Positions 18,295 through 28,770 of a stretch of 64,000 nucleotides of DNA are shown here, piece after piece. Position 1 is the first letter of the stretch. Each line of letters starts with the position of its first letter. The stretch comes from Blastobasis lacticolella. Its lineage: Eukaryota > Arthropoda > Insecta > Lepidoptera > Blastobasidae. The stretch is from contig LR990060.1 in assembly GCA_905147135.1 (NCBI GenBank), forward strand, positions 3,116,001 through 3,180,000, read 5' to 3'. Position numbers and translations under genes: made by a program. A model generated the notes under the pieces. It saw only the letters and a list, made by a program, of their open reading frames with translations. It made no database searches and was not told the DNA's origin.

Positions 18295-18432
18295 TGATAC
18301 ATAAAACGACAAAACCAACTTAGAATCTTGGCTTTAATCAGCTAAAAACTTTAGATAATTTATACGACATATCTAGTTTCACAATGAGACATTGACAGAT
18401 CAAAAACACAGACAATGCATAGATTCATGACA
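18295..18432 (-). repeat. 5' LTR of gypsy element
   Basis: 138 bp, identical to the 3' LTR. It carries TATAAATT (18364 downwards) about 17 bases before TTTTAGCTGATTAAA, so transcripts could start in or near the self-complementary block. Confidence 0.93.
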
Positions 18433-18819
18433 ACAGTAAAAACCCTTTCACATCGAGGATTTCGACACGTGCGTATTTTTATTCGGTCAGTCATCCTGTT
18501 CCGTAGAATACGCGCGAGTCGAGATCGTTGTTGTAAAAGGTCTTTTAGGGTGAAATACAAACAAGGAATAAAAGTTATAGTTGCAAAAAATAATTTAATT
18601 ATCTTAATGTAATTTTAAATGTTCGATTATTTTATTTGAATACCGATTTTCGATTGTCTGTTGTTATTCGTTATTCGTGGCACTTTACTAAAGGGGCGGG
18701 GCCTGTCTATGAAGTACGATATTATCCGTAGTACATTGTACCGAAATAAAACATGAAACTTCATGGGCGTGCGCCAAGGACCAACAATTAGTAAGCTGTC
18801 AAAATTATCATCCTATATT

Positions 18820-19245
18820 AAGCGCGCTCCACATGTGGACAGTTCCGCGGGAACACGAGAATGTAGAGGGAGTATTCGCCTATATTCGTGTAGTCCCGTG
18901 CATGTTTGGCATGTCTCGCCTATTACATAGACTAAGTAGAGATAATATGTTGTTGTCTCGATTCGATCGATTTTATATTTATATTCCTAGCGCTTTTTCC
19001 CGTAATGAGTTGGAGGTACACTTGACCATGATCCAGGATATTAGTAGATCAAGTTATTACAGTACAGCAGCTGCTATCACCTCTGTGGCCCTGTTTACAG
19101 CAGATTAGCGATATTACACCAATGAATCGATATAATGTCGCGCGTTTTGACGCCCACCACATCCCTAATAGGCGAGAATGTAGAGAGTCGACCAAAGTCC
19201 CGGCAAAAGTTTCGCCGGAAGTTTCGGCAAACATGTGGAGCGCAC
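18820..19245. repeat. Inverted-repeat element near putative gene start
   Basis: GCGCTCCACATGT at left and ACATGTGGAGCGC at right; TATTCGCCTA/TAGGCGA pieces also pair inside. A short piece of family C (CATGATCCAGGAT) lies at 19021-19050. Confidence 0.5.
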
Positions 19246-19961
19246 TTTAGACAAAGGCCTCTGTTCTACAACTTTGCTCGGATCGTTTCTACCCAAAGAG
19301 TGCTCAGTCCTGTTAAATATTATTAATCCATGCGCAGAGAGCTTTGCGAAGTGCTTGCTGTTGCAGTGTAGGCCGGGTATAAACCTGACTTAAAAAAAAC
19401 AATAGGTAGAATCCAAAGCGTTGAAATTAAAAAATAATATTTTTTATAATAGCAACATAGAAATGATTGACAGGCGCTCGACGAGCAAACGCCGACGAAC
19501 AAAACGCCAAAATCAAAAACAAGCCGATTCCGGCCGAGGTGCATGTCGTTTTGGAGTGCCCGCGCGTCTTTGTAATAAAGTGTGTCGAGTAATTGTGTAT
19601 GAAAATAAGGAGAAAAACTACTATTTATGAATGAATGTCGTGTGTTGCTGTTTTGTACCGCTGTATCATCGAGTTAAATGCATGTTTAAGTTGTAATTCA
19701 GTGATGAATATGTTTCCAATCTCCCCTGTGTGTTGCCGATCTAATGGAGGGTATTCATGTTTATAAATATTGATTTGTTGCATTAACGTGTTTTCTAACA
19801 TTTCTAATGAGTTATTTAACGTGTAATGAAATGTAGGTAAACGACAATTGAATTAGTGAATCGATAAATCAAAAATGCAACAGTGTTGTATTGGGATGTT
19901 ACGAGTGAAGTGATGTTGTATATTGTGAGTTTGTGATTCTGGTGCGTTATCGAGGATTTCT
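19246..19961. other. Unassigned, possibly 5' UTR of next exon
   Basis: 19480-19600 is richer in CpG than its neighbours and could be a promoter region. No core promoter was identified. Confidence 0.3.
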
Positions 19962-20039
19962 ATGACAATGGAGGGGACTACGGAGAAGGATTGCTCTCCG
20001 TTGTGGAGCCTTTACCAGCAGATAGTCTCAGATTTAAAG
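19962..20039 (+). CDS. Possible first coding exon, gene unknown
   Basis: 26 codons (MTMEGTTEKDCSPLWSLYQQ then IVSDLK) from the first ATG after an in-frame stop to a strong donor AAAG|GTACGT. The second ATG has a better context (ACAATGG). Sequence is outside known repeats and reads like real protein, but I do not recognise the family and see no following exon in the window, so a very long intron would be needed. Confidence 0.35.
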
Positions 20040-20159
20040 GTACGTGGCGATATGTTCTATGTTACGATGTTATTCGTGGTAGCTTTCTGCCTTTCTACTG
20101 GTGGCGTACATCGCTCCACTTTTGCGCTTGAAATCGACCTTATAAGTCACTCGTTTTGA

Positions 20160-20665
20160 ACGAATTATCCGTGTTAACAGTGCGTGTGAATCGGATTTTC
20201 GCGATTTTATCCAGATTATCTAGAATTTTACGTCTCAAAGCCACACAGTGGCTATAACATGGAGCCTTTGTTTTCATAACTTTTCTTATTGGAATCTTAT
20301 GAGATCGTTACTATTTCAACCAACAACCTTTTTATATATGAAACAGTTATTTATTTTCTAAATGTTAATACCTACCTAATAGTTAGAAAAGCACAAAGTT
20401 TAAGCTACAATGCACAGGCATAGCAATATATTTTTATTCTATGTTATGATTGTATTAATTTGAACTGTTGCTGAATTGTTTTAAGCCAGACAAAGTACCT
20501 AGCTTTAAATATTTCAAATTTTTTTATTGTAATTTAGAATACACAAAGATAGTGACCAGGATGCTTACCTACATGAAATTATTGTTTTAATAACATTTAC
20601 TTTATTATACTCTCTTAAAAAAAGGTCTACACATAAGAGTTGTATTTTTTGTAAAAATATTGTAA
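20160..20665. other. AT-rich, no feature
   Basis: No coding frame or repeat match recognised. Confidence 0.3.
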
Positions 20666-20708
20666 AAATTCACACCTATAAGATATTTCATCTTATAGGT
20701 GTGAATTT
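20666..20708. repeat. Perfect 19-bp hairpin
   Basis: AAATTCACACCTATAAGAT, a 5-base ATTTC loop, then the exact reverse complement. Confidence 0.85.
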
Positions 20709-20741
20709 AATGTCCAATTTCTGAAATGCTTGTCAATAACT

Positions 20742-20992
20742 ATCATCATCGCAGCCCGTAACAGTCTACTTAGGGGACTTAGGGGAAACCCCACAAAAGG
20801 GAAGGTTATTGCCATAATCTACAAACTTGGTAGGCCGGTTGGCTATCTCAGTCTTATACATATAACAATGGAAAATGCTGCTGCCCATTTCCCAGCCTAC
20901 TGAGACTCTTGATCTTTTGCCTCGAAAACATTAGTCGCCTTGTACGACACCCACGAGTGTAAGGGGTTGGTGCTATTCTTCTCTGCCAAACA
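20742..20992 (+). repeat. Dispersed repeat B
   Basis: CATCGCAGCCCGTAACAGTC to GGTGCTATTCTTCTCTGCC; near complete. Confidence 0.75.
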
Positions 20993-21229
20993 CTCATTGG
21001 CCATGCAAGCATGAATGCTTGTCAATATTACTCATCAATTAAAACTCTTTGCATCCCTGTCTACAAGTTACCATATATAAGGATAATGAGTTTTAATTTA
21101 TGGTTAACGTAACTTAATGTGATAAATGCACCTACTGCAATGCCTTCAATAACATACTGGACCACCTGAACAAATAACTGACACAAGTGCTAGTGATACA
21201 CGCATCAGCTTCAAGCTGCTTGTGCATCA

Positions 21230-21352
21230 ACAAATAATAATAATAGAGATTTCATTTTAGAAATAAGCAGCGCCTGTTGTGTCTTTTGTTCTTTTATATT
21301 TATCTGTATATCATTATTGTGTACAATAAACAGTTAAATAAATAAATAATTG
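21230..21352 (+). repeat. LINE 3' UTR fragment with A-tail
   Basis: GCGCCTGTTGTGTC...TGTACAATAAACAGTTAAAT AAATAAATAA; a shared 3' end recurs at 39060-39155. Contains AATAAA. Confidence 0.5.
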
Positions 21353-21884
21353 ATTAATGTATGACAAACTAGCCGTACGTTTTCACAAAACATATTAATT
21401 AAAACCGTATGGCACCTGCACATGTCTGATTTGCATATAATTTCATTTATTCATCAGACAACATCCAATACATTGTAAAATCTTCCACATAATAGTTAGC
21501 ATTTAAAATTTTCGCCTTGAATAAGCTGTTTTAAAGTCTAACTGAGTACTTTATTAGCATGTACAACATATAATGAATATTCAGTACCTTCCAGCAGGTA
21601 AGATGAGATGAGATCAGCCTCACATAGTGGAAATCGTAAAACCCGTTTAACTTTGAAACATATATTTTAACTTAAATCTAACAAACCGCAGGCGTTGGTT
21701 CACAAAACTTCATTGGTTTTTATTTTTTATTATTAAAAATAAGACCAGACTTCGTTTGTGCAGAGCATGCTCAGGTACATTCCTCTTAAGTGTTAATAAT
21801 TTCTACATCCTTTGAGATCACAGTTACACAGTTTGTACTGTATTATAAATGCGAAAGTTTGTGTGTGTTATGTTTGTTACCTCA
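21353..21884. other. AT-rich, no feature
   Basis: No coding frame or repeat recognised. Confidence 0.3.
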
Positions 21885-22140
21885 TTAGCTGTCGCCCATA
21901 ACATCTATCATAAATACACGATGTATTTAGGTCGCAGAAGTTGTCACTGCGAAGACTAAGATGAAATGCGTCATGCCTGTAATTGCGATGCCTACCTTAT
22001 CCTTCAAACTAGAACGCAACAATGCAAGCATTGATAAGGCGGTGGTACTCACCCAGGCGGACTCCTCAGGCTTGAAAGAGTCCTACCACCTCATCCAATT
22101 ATCGTAATCCCATGTTGCGTATAGCATGCTGGGTGGGTGT
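21885..22140 (+). repeat. Dispersed repeat H
   Basis: GCGAAGACTAAGATGAAATG, CATGCCTGTAATTGCGATGC, CTTATCCTTCAAACTAGAAC and ACCCAGGCGGACTCCTCAGG. Its middle equals the outer arm of palindrome L copy 1 (4173-4462). Confidence 0.55.
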
Positions 22141-22259
22141 AAGCTTTCTTAAACCCAACAGAGTGTAAAGTTTTGAGTTCGCTCACGCCGCTGCTTATAT
22201 CGTTCCGACAATCGCTAAATTGTAGCCAATTATATCTTTGGATAGATAGATACATGCTA

Positions 22260-22503
22260 CTTGAAACCAGTAACAGACGCTCCGTTTTGGCTGGAGCCGA
22301 CCAATCGTCAGTTGCAGTTGATACTAATACTACGCTGTATAAAATATAGTCGGTTTCGGGTACGGGGGACGAGGTCGGACCGCCCGCGCATCCGAATTAA
22401 TCCAAAAGTGACTTTATTTTGTGCTTCGTAAGGATTAGTATCGATTGCAACTAATGGTTGGTCGGTTCCAGCCAAATCGGAGCGTCTGTTACTAGTTTCC
22501 GTG
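22260..22503. mobile_element. Long palindromic element L, copy 2
   Basis: Outer arms AACCAGTAACAGACGCTCC and the matching inverted right arm; inner arms GTTTTGGCTGGAGCCGACC as in copy 1. Confidence 0.7.
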
Positions 22504-22639
22504 ATAGAGATGCGCATGCGCAGTTTAGAGTAGGCGTTTGTTTAAGGTTACGAACCGTTATCGGTATAAATGTCGAGACTATCGGAGATTAAAAAATGAA
22601 AACGAAACCTGTACTGAGACGAGCCTACACCTACCTGAC

Positions 22640-22915
22640 AACCTGAATAGTACGGTTGGTTAATATACCGGTCTGCCACGCAGAGGTCCCGGGTTCGATT
22701 CCCGGCCGGGCAGAAATTGAAATGATGAATTTTAATTTCTGTTACGGGTCTGGATGTTGTATGTATGTATAAATAATAAGTATGGATTTAGAAACAAGTA
22801 AAGGAATAAATGTATGTATTTAAAAAAAGTATACATATGTATAAGTTTATCAGTTATCTAACACCCAAAACACAAACTTTGCTCACTTTTGGGCTAGATG
22901 GCGCTGTGTAAATTG
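22640..22915 (+). repeat. tRNA-Gly SINE (family D), sense copy
   Basis: Head with CTGCCACGC anticodon region and GTCCCGGGTTCGATTCCCGG B-box region, then GCAGAAATTGAAATGATGAA and a tail ending GGGCTAGATGGCGCTGTG. The head resembles tRNA-Gly(GCC). Confidence 0.8.
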
Positions 22916-22954
22916 TCTAAGTATATTTATTATTATTATTGTTCTTTATACATC

Positions 22955-23024
22955 ATACACAATCGAACCAGTAAGCAGAAGACAGTCGCCGCCGGCGCTA
23001 AACTCGCGATAACAGTTCACTCCC
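22955..23024 (+). repeat. 70-bp duplicated segment, copy 1
   Basis: ACATCATACACAATCGAACC ... CGCGATAACAGTTCAC, about 95% like 23349-23420. Confidence 0.7.
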
Positions 23025-23312
23025 AAAACGCAAGCTTTGCTTACTTTGGGGCTATTAATTTAATAATAATAAATATGCTAGAACAATTCACACAGCGCCA
23101 TCTTGCCCCAAACTAAGCAAAGCTTGTGTTATGAGTGTCAAAAAACTGATAAGCAACTTATATATTTTTTAATTACATACTACATCCAGACCCGTAACAG
23201 AAATTAAAATTCATTAAATTTATAATTTAAATTTCTGCACGGCCGGGAATCGAATCCGGGACCTCTGCGTGGCGACCGGCATTATAACCAACTGTACCAC
23301 TCAGGTCGTCGA
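23025..23312 (-). repeat. tRNA-Gly SINE (family D), with tail scrap
   Basis: 23025-23060 is a tail scrap in plus orientation; 23085-23312 is a minus copy (CAGCGCCATCTTGCCCC to CCACTCAGGTCGTC) with an intact B-box region. Confidence 0.7.
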
Positions 23313-23348
23313 TTTATTTATACGCCATACACATACAGGTTATTTTTT

Positions 23349-23420
23349 ATACACCATACACAATCGAACCGGTAAGCCGAAGACAGTCGCCGCCGGCGCT
23401 AAACTCGCGATAACAGTTCA
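23349..23420 (+). repeat. 70-bp duplicated segment, copy 2
   Basis: Matches 22955-23024; the GC-rich CCGCCGGCGCTAAACTCGCG block is identical. Confidence 0.7.
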
Positions 23421-24309
23421 CGGTCTAATTCGTACGGAGCATTATACTCGTGTTACCGGCAACTTGTTGGCTGTGTTGCTTGTTATTGAATTATACGACG
23501 CTAGCTAGCCCCGAGCTGCGGCTTCGGACGAGTGGATGCGCTAAAAAAGGTTGTTTTTTGTTGGCAAACCTTTCTTGGTGTTTTCTGACTCGTTGGATTG
23601 AAAGTAAATCGGGTTTCGTAATGTTGACTTGATACAATAGGTAGAAGAGGTCGGTAATAGAATGCTTACACAATTATGGATGTTAAAAAACGAACTAGTC
23701 AGGTCGTCAAATATGAAGTGTATGGGTTGTTTTCTTTCGTACCATATCCTTTTCCGTACAACAGTGTTTTTCAAAGTGTGGTTTGCGACCCGCAAAGCGC
23801 ACAAGGAGGTCACGGGGTGGCGGAGAGTCCGTAAAAACAAAGTCCTAAAAATATTTCATTTATTTGGGTCTCGCTGCACGCACTTACTATGTATGCGTAG
23901 ACAAACTTACAGTTCACTTCGCTCGCCCACACTTTCAGCACTGTCATTCACATATTTGAATTTGTCAGTTTTAAAGTAGAATCATCCTAGCTCGAAATTT
24001 CGCTCGCCACTCGCTCATTGTTTTAAGTATTTTTTTTAAACTCGGCACATCAGCTTGTTTTAAAAACCAAAAGATCTTCATTTATATATGGTAATTTATT
24101 GATTTTACCAAAATTGAGAAATATCAATTGTTTTATTATTGCAATTTTCATTCAGATCATTCAGAGCTCAGTCATTCATAGTTTACTCGTATTTCGATCG
24201 TGGATCACCCCATGTTTTAAGAGTCAATATGCCAAATGTCTAGCGAGACCTCAATGAGCTCATTCATTCACTAATTTAAGTTATTTAAAGTGCTAATGGC
24301 TAAGCGTAG
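23421..24309. other. Unassigned; possible hAT-like end at 23760
   Basis: CAGTGTTTTTCAAAGTGTGG at 23761-23780 resembles hAT (Charlie-like) termini, but no matching right end was found. The rest shows nothing recognised. Confidence 0.3.
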
Positions 24310-24566
24310 GTAGAGCTCGTCTAATCTAAAATGACGCGCCCCACTATCGCATTAACGCACACAAGCAAGTTTAAAATATGGACGCAATACATATACAAAT
24401 GCCGTTGTAATTGGTCATTCAGTTGCCGGTAAGATTCAAACGTAGGAGCACGCGTCGTTCATTGGCTCCCACACAGATGAAGTGTCGTTATCAATATTTG
24501 CACTCACACATCGTAATCAACTAACTAAGTAGTGGGGCGCGTCATTTTAGACTAGACGAGCTCTAC
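24310..24566. mobile_element. MITE family E, complete
   Basis: Ends GTAGAGCTCGTCTAATCTAA and TTAGACTAGACGAGCTCTAC, with sub-terminal ATGACGCGCCCCACTA and its inverse. 257 bp, no coding content. Confidence 0.75.
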
Positions 24567-24619
24567 GTACATAGATTAGTGGGAGTGTAAAATAAATGAA
24601 TAATTTGTTAATTTCTTCT

Positions 24620-25080
24620 ACTTGGGGTGTCCTTCCTTAATGCATCGACTTTCGAGCCGTCCAACAACGAAACAGGGTTACTATCTACGCTATCTCAAGG
24701 TGATCTCGACTCACGCATTAGACATTTGGGTCATAGGTCTGCCCCTTACGTAGGGTTGCCTCGTTGTTCTAAAAATAGTTCGTCCCCACCCGTCCACAGC
24801 CCTAATGGGCCCAGATTGTCGACATTGTATTGTTTGGAGGGCAGGGGATACACAACTTTTCTGGGACATCATTTTTAATGGCTGTTCGGTAGAGAATGCT
24901 TCGCCATTTTGGAATTCGAAATAATGTACCTTGTTAGCGAATTCCGTCTGACCTATGGTAGGTATGTAGATGTACGCTGTAAGAGATAAGACGGGCTGTT
25001 GTTTTTTCTTCTCTTTGTTCTGTACCTATACTTCTTTAATAAAGTATTTTCATTCAATCATTCATATATAGTCCAGGACA
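24620..25080. other. Unassigned, ends in poly-A signal
   Basis: Contains several broken frames and ends TTTAATAAAGTATTTTCATT, suggesting a transcribed-element 3' end. Family not identified. Confidence 0.25.
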
Positions 25081-25242
25081 AGGAGGTATAAAACACACAA
25101 CTTCTAGTTTCGACTTCGTATTTTACTCACACGGGTGCTACAGAGACTTCGAAAGCGAAGTAGCCGATTCGCAAAATTAGACGGTATATTTTAACGGTGG
25201 TAGGACAGATTGTTCTCAGTGAAAACTGTACATACACATAAG

Positions 25243-25422
25243 TATACAGGGTGTTACATAATATATGTATGAAGCCGTGAACTAGATGGAGTGCTAAACA
25301 TATTAAAACGATAGGTACAATTATTTCTGTCGTACGTGGAATTTTTGTACCTTTCGTTTTCATACATTTAGCACTCCATCCGGTTCACGGTTTCATACAT
25401 ATATTATGTAACACCCTGTATA
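25243..25422. mobile_element. MITE family G, complete
   Basis: Terminal inverted repeats TATACAGGGTGTTACATAAT and ATTATGTAACACCCTGTATA; internal palindrome AACGATAGGTACAA. 180 bp. Confidence 0.75.
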
Positions 25423-26173
25423 CCTAATGTATGAATCGGAGGATGTCATGGGCGATAGTAAGGTACCATTTCTTTGCATAAGGGACACTATTTTTATCCT
25501 CGAGTCGAACGGTTATCAATTTTGACGTATGACACTGATTTTCCCAATTTCTTTAACCGTTTGCTTTCGGTGTTGCCAATTTTAATTTTTAAATTGTGAA
25601 TTTTTCTTGCCGAAAATTGTAATGTAGCCCCAGGGCTCCATAGCTGGGTTTGGCCTAAAGTCTGCGCTCGCCAGGTGGCTTTAAGAACTTATTCTATTAT
25701 ACATTTCCTGCTCTACAAGAAGACCCATTAGAGTCTAACACTTGACGAGCTCGAGTGGAAGAAGTTGATGCTATAAAACTATAATATAAAATAACTGCCC
25801 ATCTTATCTTGCTTTAATAATATGCCGCCAATTTGTGTCCATATATTCATACGATTAGGTATATGAAGCAAGTAATCCGCGAGGTCAAACGTTGCGTCAA
25901 AGGTCACCTTGACCTGCGACTACCCGCTTTTGGCGAAAGTTCGACGCGATAAGGGCGGTATCATTAAGACTATCGAAGACGCTTCATTAAATGCGCGACT
26001 TCGAAGTCTTGGAGGGATTAATTATCTGGGAGACGTGGTTGGACCATCTAAATTGGGACAAGGTCTTTATAACACAGTTTAAAAGCAATGATTTGGTTGG
26101 TGGGTTTTAAATTGCGCGCTACGTTTGTGTAATCCACCCTACTAAGGTATTATAGGTAGGTAAGGTAGCTGCC
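25423..26173. other. No feature
   Basis: Mixed composition, no long frame, no recognised repeat. Confidence 0.3.
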
Positions 26174-26424
26174 TGGTGTCCGGCAAAGTAGAATAGCACC
26201 AACCCCTTACACTCGTGGATGTCATACAAGGCGGCTAATGTTTTCGAAGCAAAAGATCTAGTCTCCGTAGGCTGGAAAATGAGCTTCAGCGTTTCCCATT
26301 GTTATTATTTATAACAATGCGTTCTCCAACCCGCAAGCCAAGCATGGATATTACTCCCATAATCTCCCCTTTCGTGGGGAGGCCCTTAGTCCTGCAGTGA
26401 ACTGTTATGGGCTGTGATGATGAA
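26174..26424 (-). repeat. Dispersed repeat B
   Basis: Near-complete minus copy ending GGGCTGTGATGATGAAGG. Confidence 0.75.
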
Positions 26425-26607
26425 GGTAGTAATATAATAAGGTTTGTTCCATCGTAGGACACAGTAGATCAAATACTACATGTCAATTTCTAACAGAAAT
26501 GCCTGTCTAGTATATTAAAGGATCTTGAGAACACTTTAGCTGGCAAATCGTTCCGATTCTTATCCTTAATAACATCCTTATCAGCTCTCAGATTTTTAAT
26601 TACCACT

Positions 26608-26785
26608 AAGCTGGCAAAAAAGACTACGGCCTGCCTGATGGTAAGCAGTCACCGCAGCCTATATATGGACGCTTGCAATACCAGGGGCATCACCCACGCG
26701 TTGCCGACCCCGTAAAAACCAATTCACCCCTTTCTTAAAGAACTCCATGTTGTACTCTCCAAGGAAACCTCTGCAAGTAGTCCAC
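26608..26785 (-). repeat. Dispersed repeat A
   Basis: ACGGCCTGCCTGATGGTAAG, CACCCACGCGTTGCCGACCC and AAAGAACTCCATGTTGTACT. Confidence 0.7.
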
Positions 26786-27344
26786 TCCACAACCTTAGTG
26801 TGCGTGTGTGTGCAATCTAATGTGGTCCATCAAATTATCCATAATATCCAATGGGTAAGTACTATTTCCGATATTACAAAGCGTTTCCTATCGTAATGGT
26901 TTCCTTCTATCGTTATTAACTCCGATATCCGATATCAATCGGGGAGAGGTTACTCACCCATAGCAGAACGCCCATTTGCGTAAAAGCGGATACATTAACT
27001 AGCGGTGGTGGTGATAAAGAGTATAAAGACTAGTAATTTGTATAGTAGTGAGGAATCTAACGGCCATATGTACGTGAAATTGTACGTGCGATGTTGCAAG
27101 GCCCAGTTTCGGTCGCTTCTGAAAGAGTATGAACCAATATATTGTTCATATTTTTTCAGGGCAAGCTTTTATCGCGCGATCTTTATGATCAGACAGAGTA
27201 TTTGTGAAGACTAGAAACGAGCCTAAACTCATGGGTTTACCATGAGGGTAAACCCATTTACCACTAGGGTTTACCATGCATAGTTTAGGAGTTTCTATCG
27301 CTATCTTCCGTATCATTTGCATTGTCATCGAACTTACATAATCA
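26786..27344. other. No feature
   Basis: Contains short inverted and direct repeats of GGTTTACC(A)TG near 27225-27280; otherwise nothing recognised. Confidence 0.3.
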
Positions 27345-27545
27345 TCATCGTCCTAACGCTTATCCCGGCCTCTGCCAGGGTCCGCTTTCCTACTCATTCT
27401 TCTCCACTGCGCCCGGTCTTTGGTATTCCCGCGTCGTAAGCCGTTGGCTCTCGCATCCGTCTCAGAGAGATCCATCGCTTCTTGGGTTGCCCACGGGGCC
27501 TCTTTCCTGATACTGGCATCGACCTTTCTGAATGTGTATGACATA
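27345..27545 (-). pseudogene. RTE-type LINE, C-terminal remnant
   Basis: Minus reading includes RANGLRRGNTKDRAQWRRMS and RKADPGRGRDKR, with a frame break upstream. Same family as 9148-9327. Confidence 0.65.
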
Positions 27546-27944
27546 TGAAACTAAATAAAACTTTGTAAAAATGGACAGCACATGAATATAATATCTGGCC
27601 TATCCCTACGCCGGAAAAGAGGCGTGGCATCTTTACATTAATACATATTTCGTATCAAGGAAATACCAAGGTCCATTTATAGCATAGCCGTAACGGCTGC
27701 TGTAAAAATGTCGTTTGTAACACACGCGACTTGATTTACTGCGGCACAGGTATGAATGTGGCTTTGATGGCTACGCGGGTGATGGTCGGGAAATAATAAA
27801 ATTAGCCCCGAGTCCCGAATGCTTTCGTTCGATCCTATTTCGTAGGAGTTATTGAAGTTTTTTTATGTTATCCTCTCACAAGATGTAGGCAAGTGAGATA
27901 ACTCGAAAAAAAATTCTCGAAAATGCGCGTCCGGCTGGACAGCG

Positions 27945-28085
27945 AGTGCAATTCTAGCGACTCGCCGGCTTCGCACGGGTAGTAACCGCATGAAAATCCG
28001 TTCAGTACTTTTTGGAGTTTATCGCGAATAGACAGTTAGACCGACGCGGCGTGGGACTTTGTTTTATAATATGTAGTGATGGTTC
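27945..28085 (+). repeat. Lepidopteran Helitron/LINE-like repeat
   Basis: CTAGCGACTCGCCGGCTTCG, GAAAATCCGTTCAGTACTTT and GGGACTTTGTTTTATAATAT are the usual blocks. Confidence 0.5.
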
Positions 28086-28183
28086 CTGATGGAAAGTGAT
28101 CACCGCCGCCTAGCACATCAGTAATGCCACCAGTGCGTTGGCCCGCCTCTAGTGAGATCTGTAATATACCTCTTGAAGGATCA

Positions 28184-28250
28184 TAGTCCAAAGGAAACAA
28201 TATAGCTGGGCGATTTTAGTCCAAAGGAAACATTATAGCTGGGGGATTTT
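28184..28250. repeat. Tandem pair, period 33
   Basis: TAGTCCAAAGGAAACA.TATA GCTGGG.GATTTT occurs twice back to back. Confidence 0.75.
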
Positions 28251-28770
28251 GTTTGAAGATCACGAATGTTTGCGGATGGGCTCTCTGTTTAACAATACCC
28301 AATAACGTCCATTCGTATTAAAAGTAAACCCTCGTGAAAGCTTTGAACTATGTAGGTATACTAAACTTTGCATTATATTGAGCGTTTTGTGAAAATGGCC
28401 TATATTATTCCTCAACCCAGAAACAAAACCAACATCGCTGCTGCCCACTCGTCTACAGACGTCTGACCGAAACGTTAGTCGCCTAATAACATCATGGAGT
28501 ACATAGCCACCAACGGTCTAAAGAAATTGGACAGTCTATATCCAATATAATAGCCACCAACTGTGAAATGACAAAAAAGGTGTCATGCGTTTATCTGTAT
28601 CTTCTGGTAGCGACAAATGTCAGTTCAAAGATAAGTTTACCGATCTGTATAGAACCGCTTGTACAACGGTGTTTGTTCTGAAGAACTGTTTGACATGTAG
28701 CCTACAGCTACATTCTATCATTGCACCGCTCGCCATCGACAGGGAGTTTATTCTCACACCTTGGAGCCAA

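Larger units (their letters stand above)
14589..18432 (-). mobile_element. Complete Ty3/gypsy LTR retrotransposon
   Basis: 3,844 bp bounded by identical 138-bp LTRs with TG...CA ends and flanked by the 5-bp duplication ACAGT (14584-14588, 18433-18437). It has one gag-pol frame, a polypurine tract and a self-complementary leader, no envelope gene. Identical LTRs mean recent insertion. Ty3/gypsy is set by the order protease, reverse transcriptase, RNase H, integrase. Confidence 0.95.

Noticed and set aside
22650..22720. tRNA-Gly gene
   Set aside because: Anticodon and T-arm match, but acceptor and D arms do not pair and the same unit recurs as a dispersed SINE.
23760..24000. Charlie-like hAT element
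   Set aside because: A left-end-like sequence was seen, but no matching right end, duplication or coding relic.
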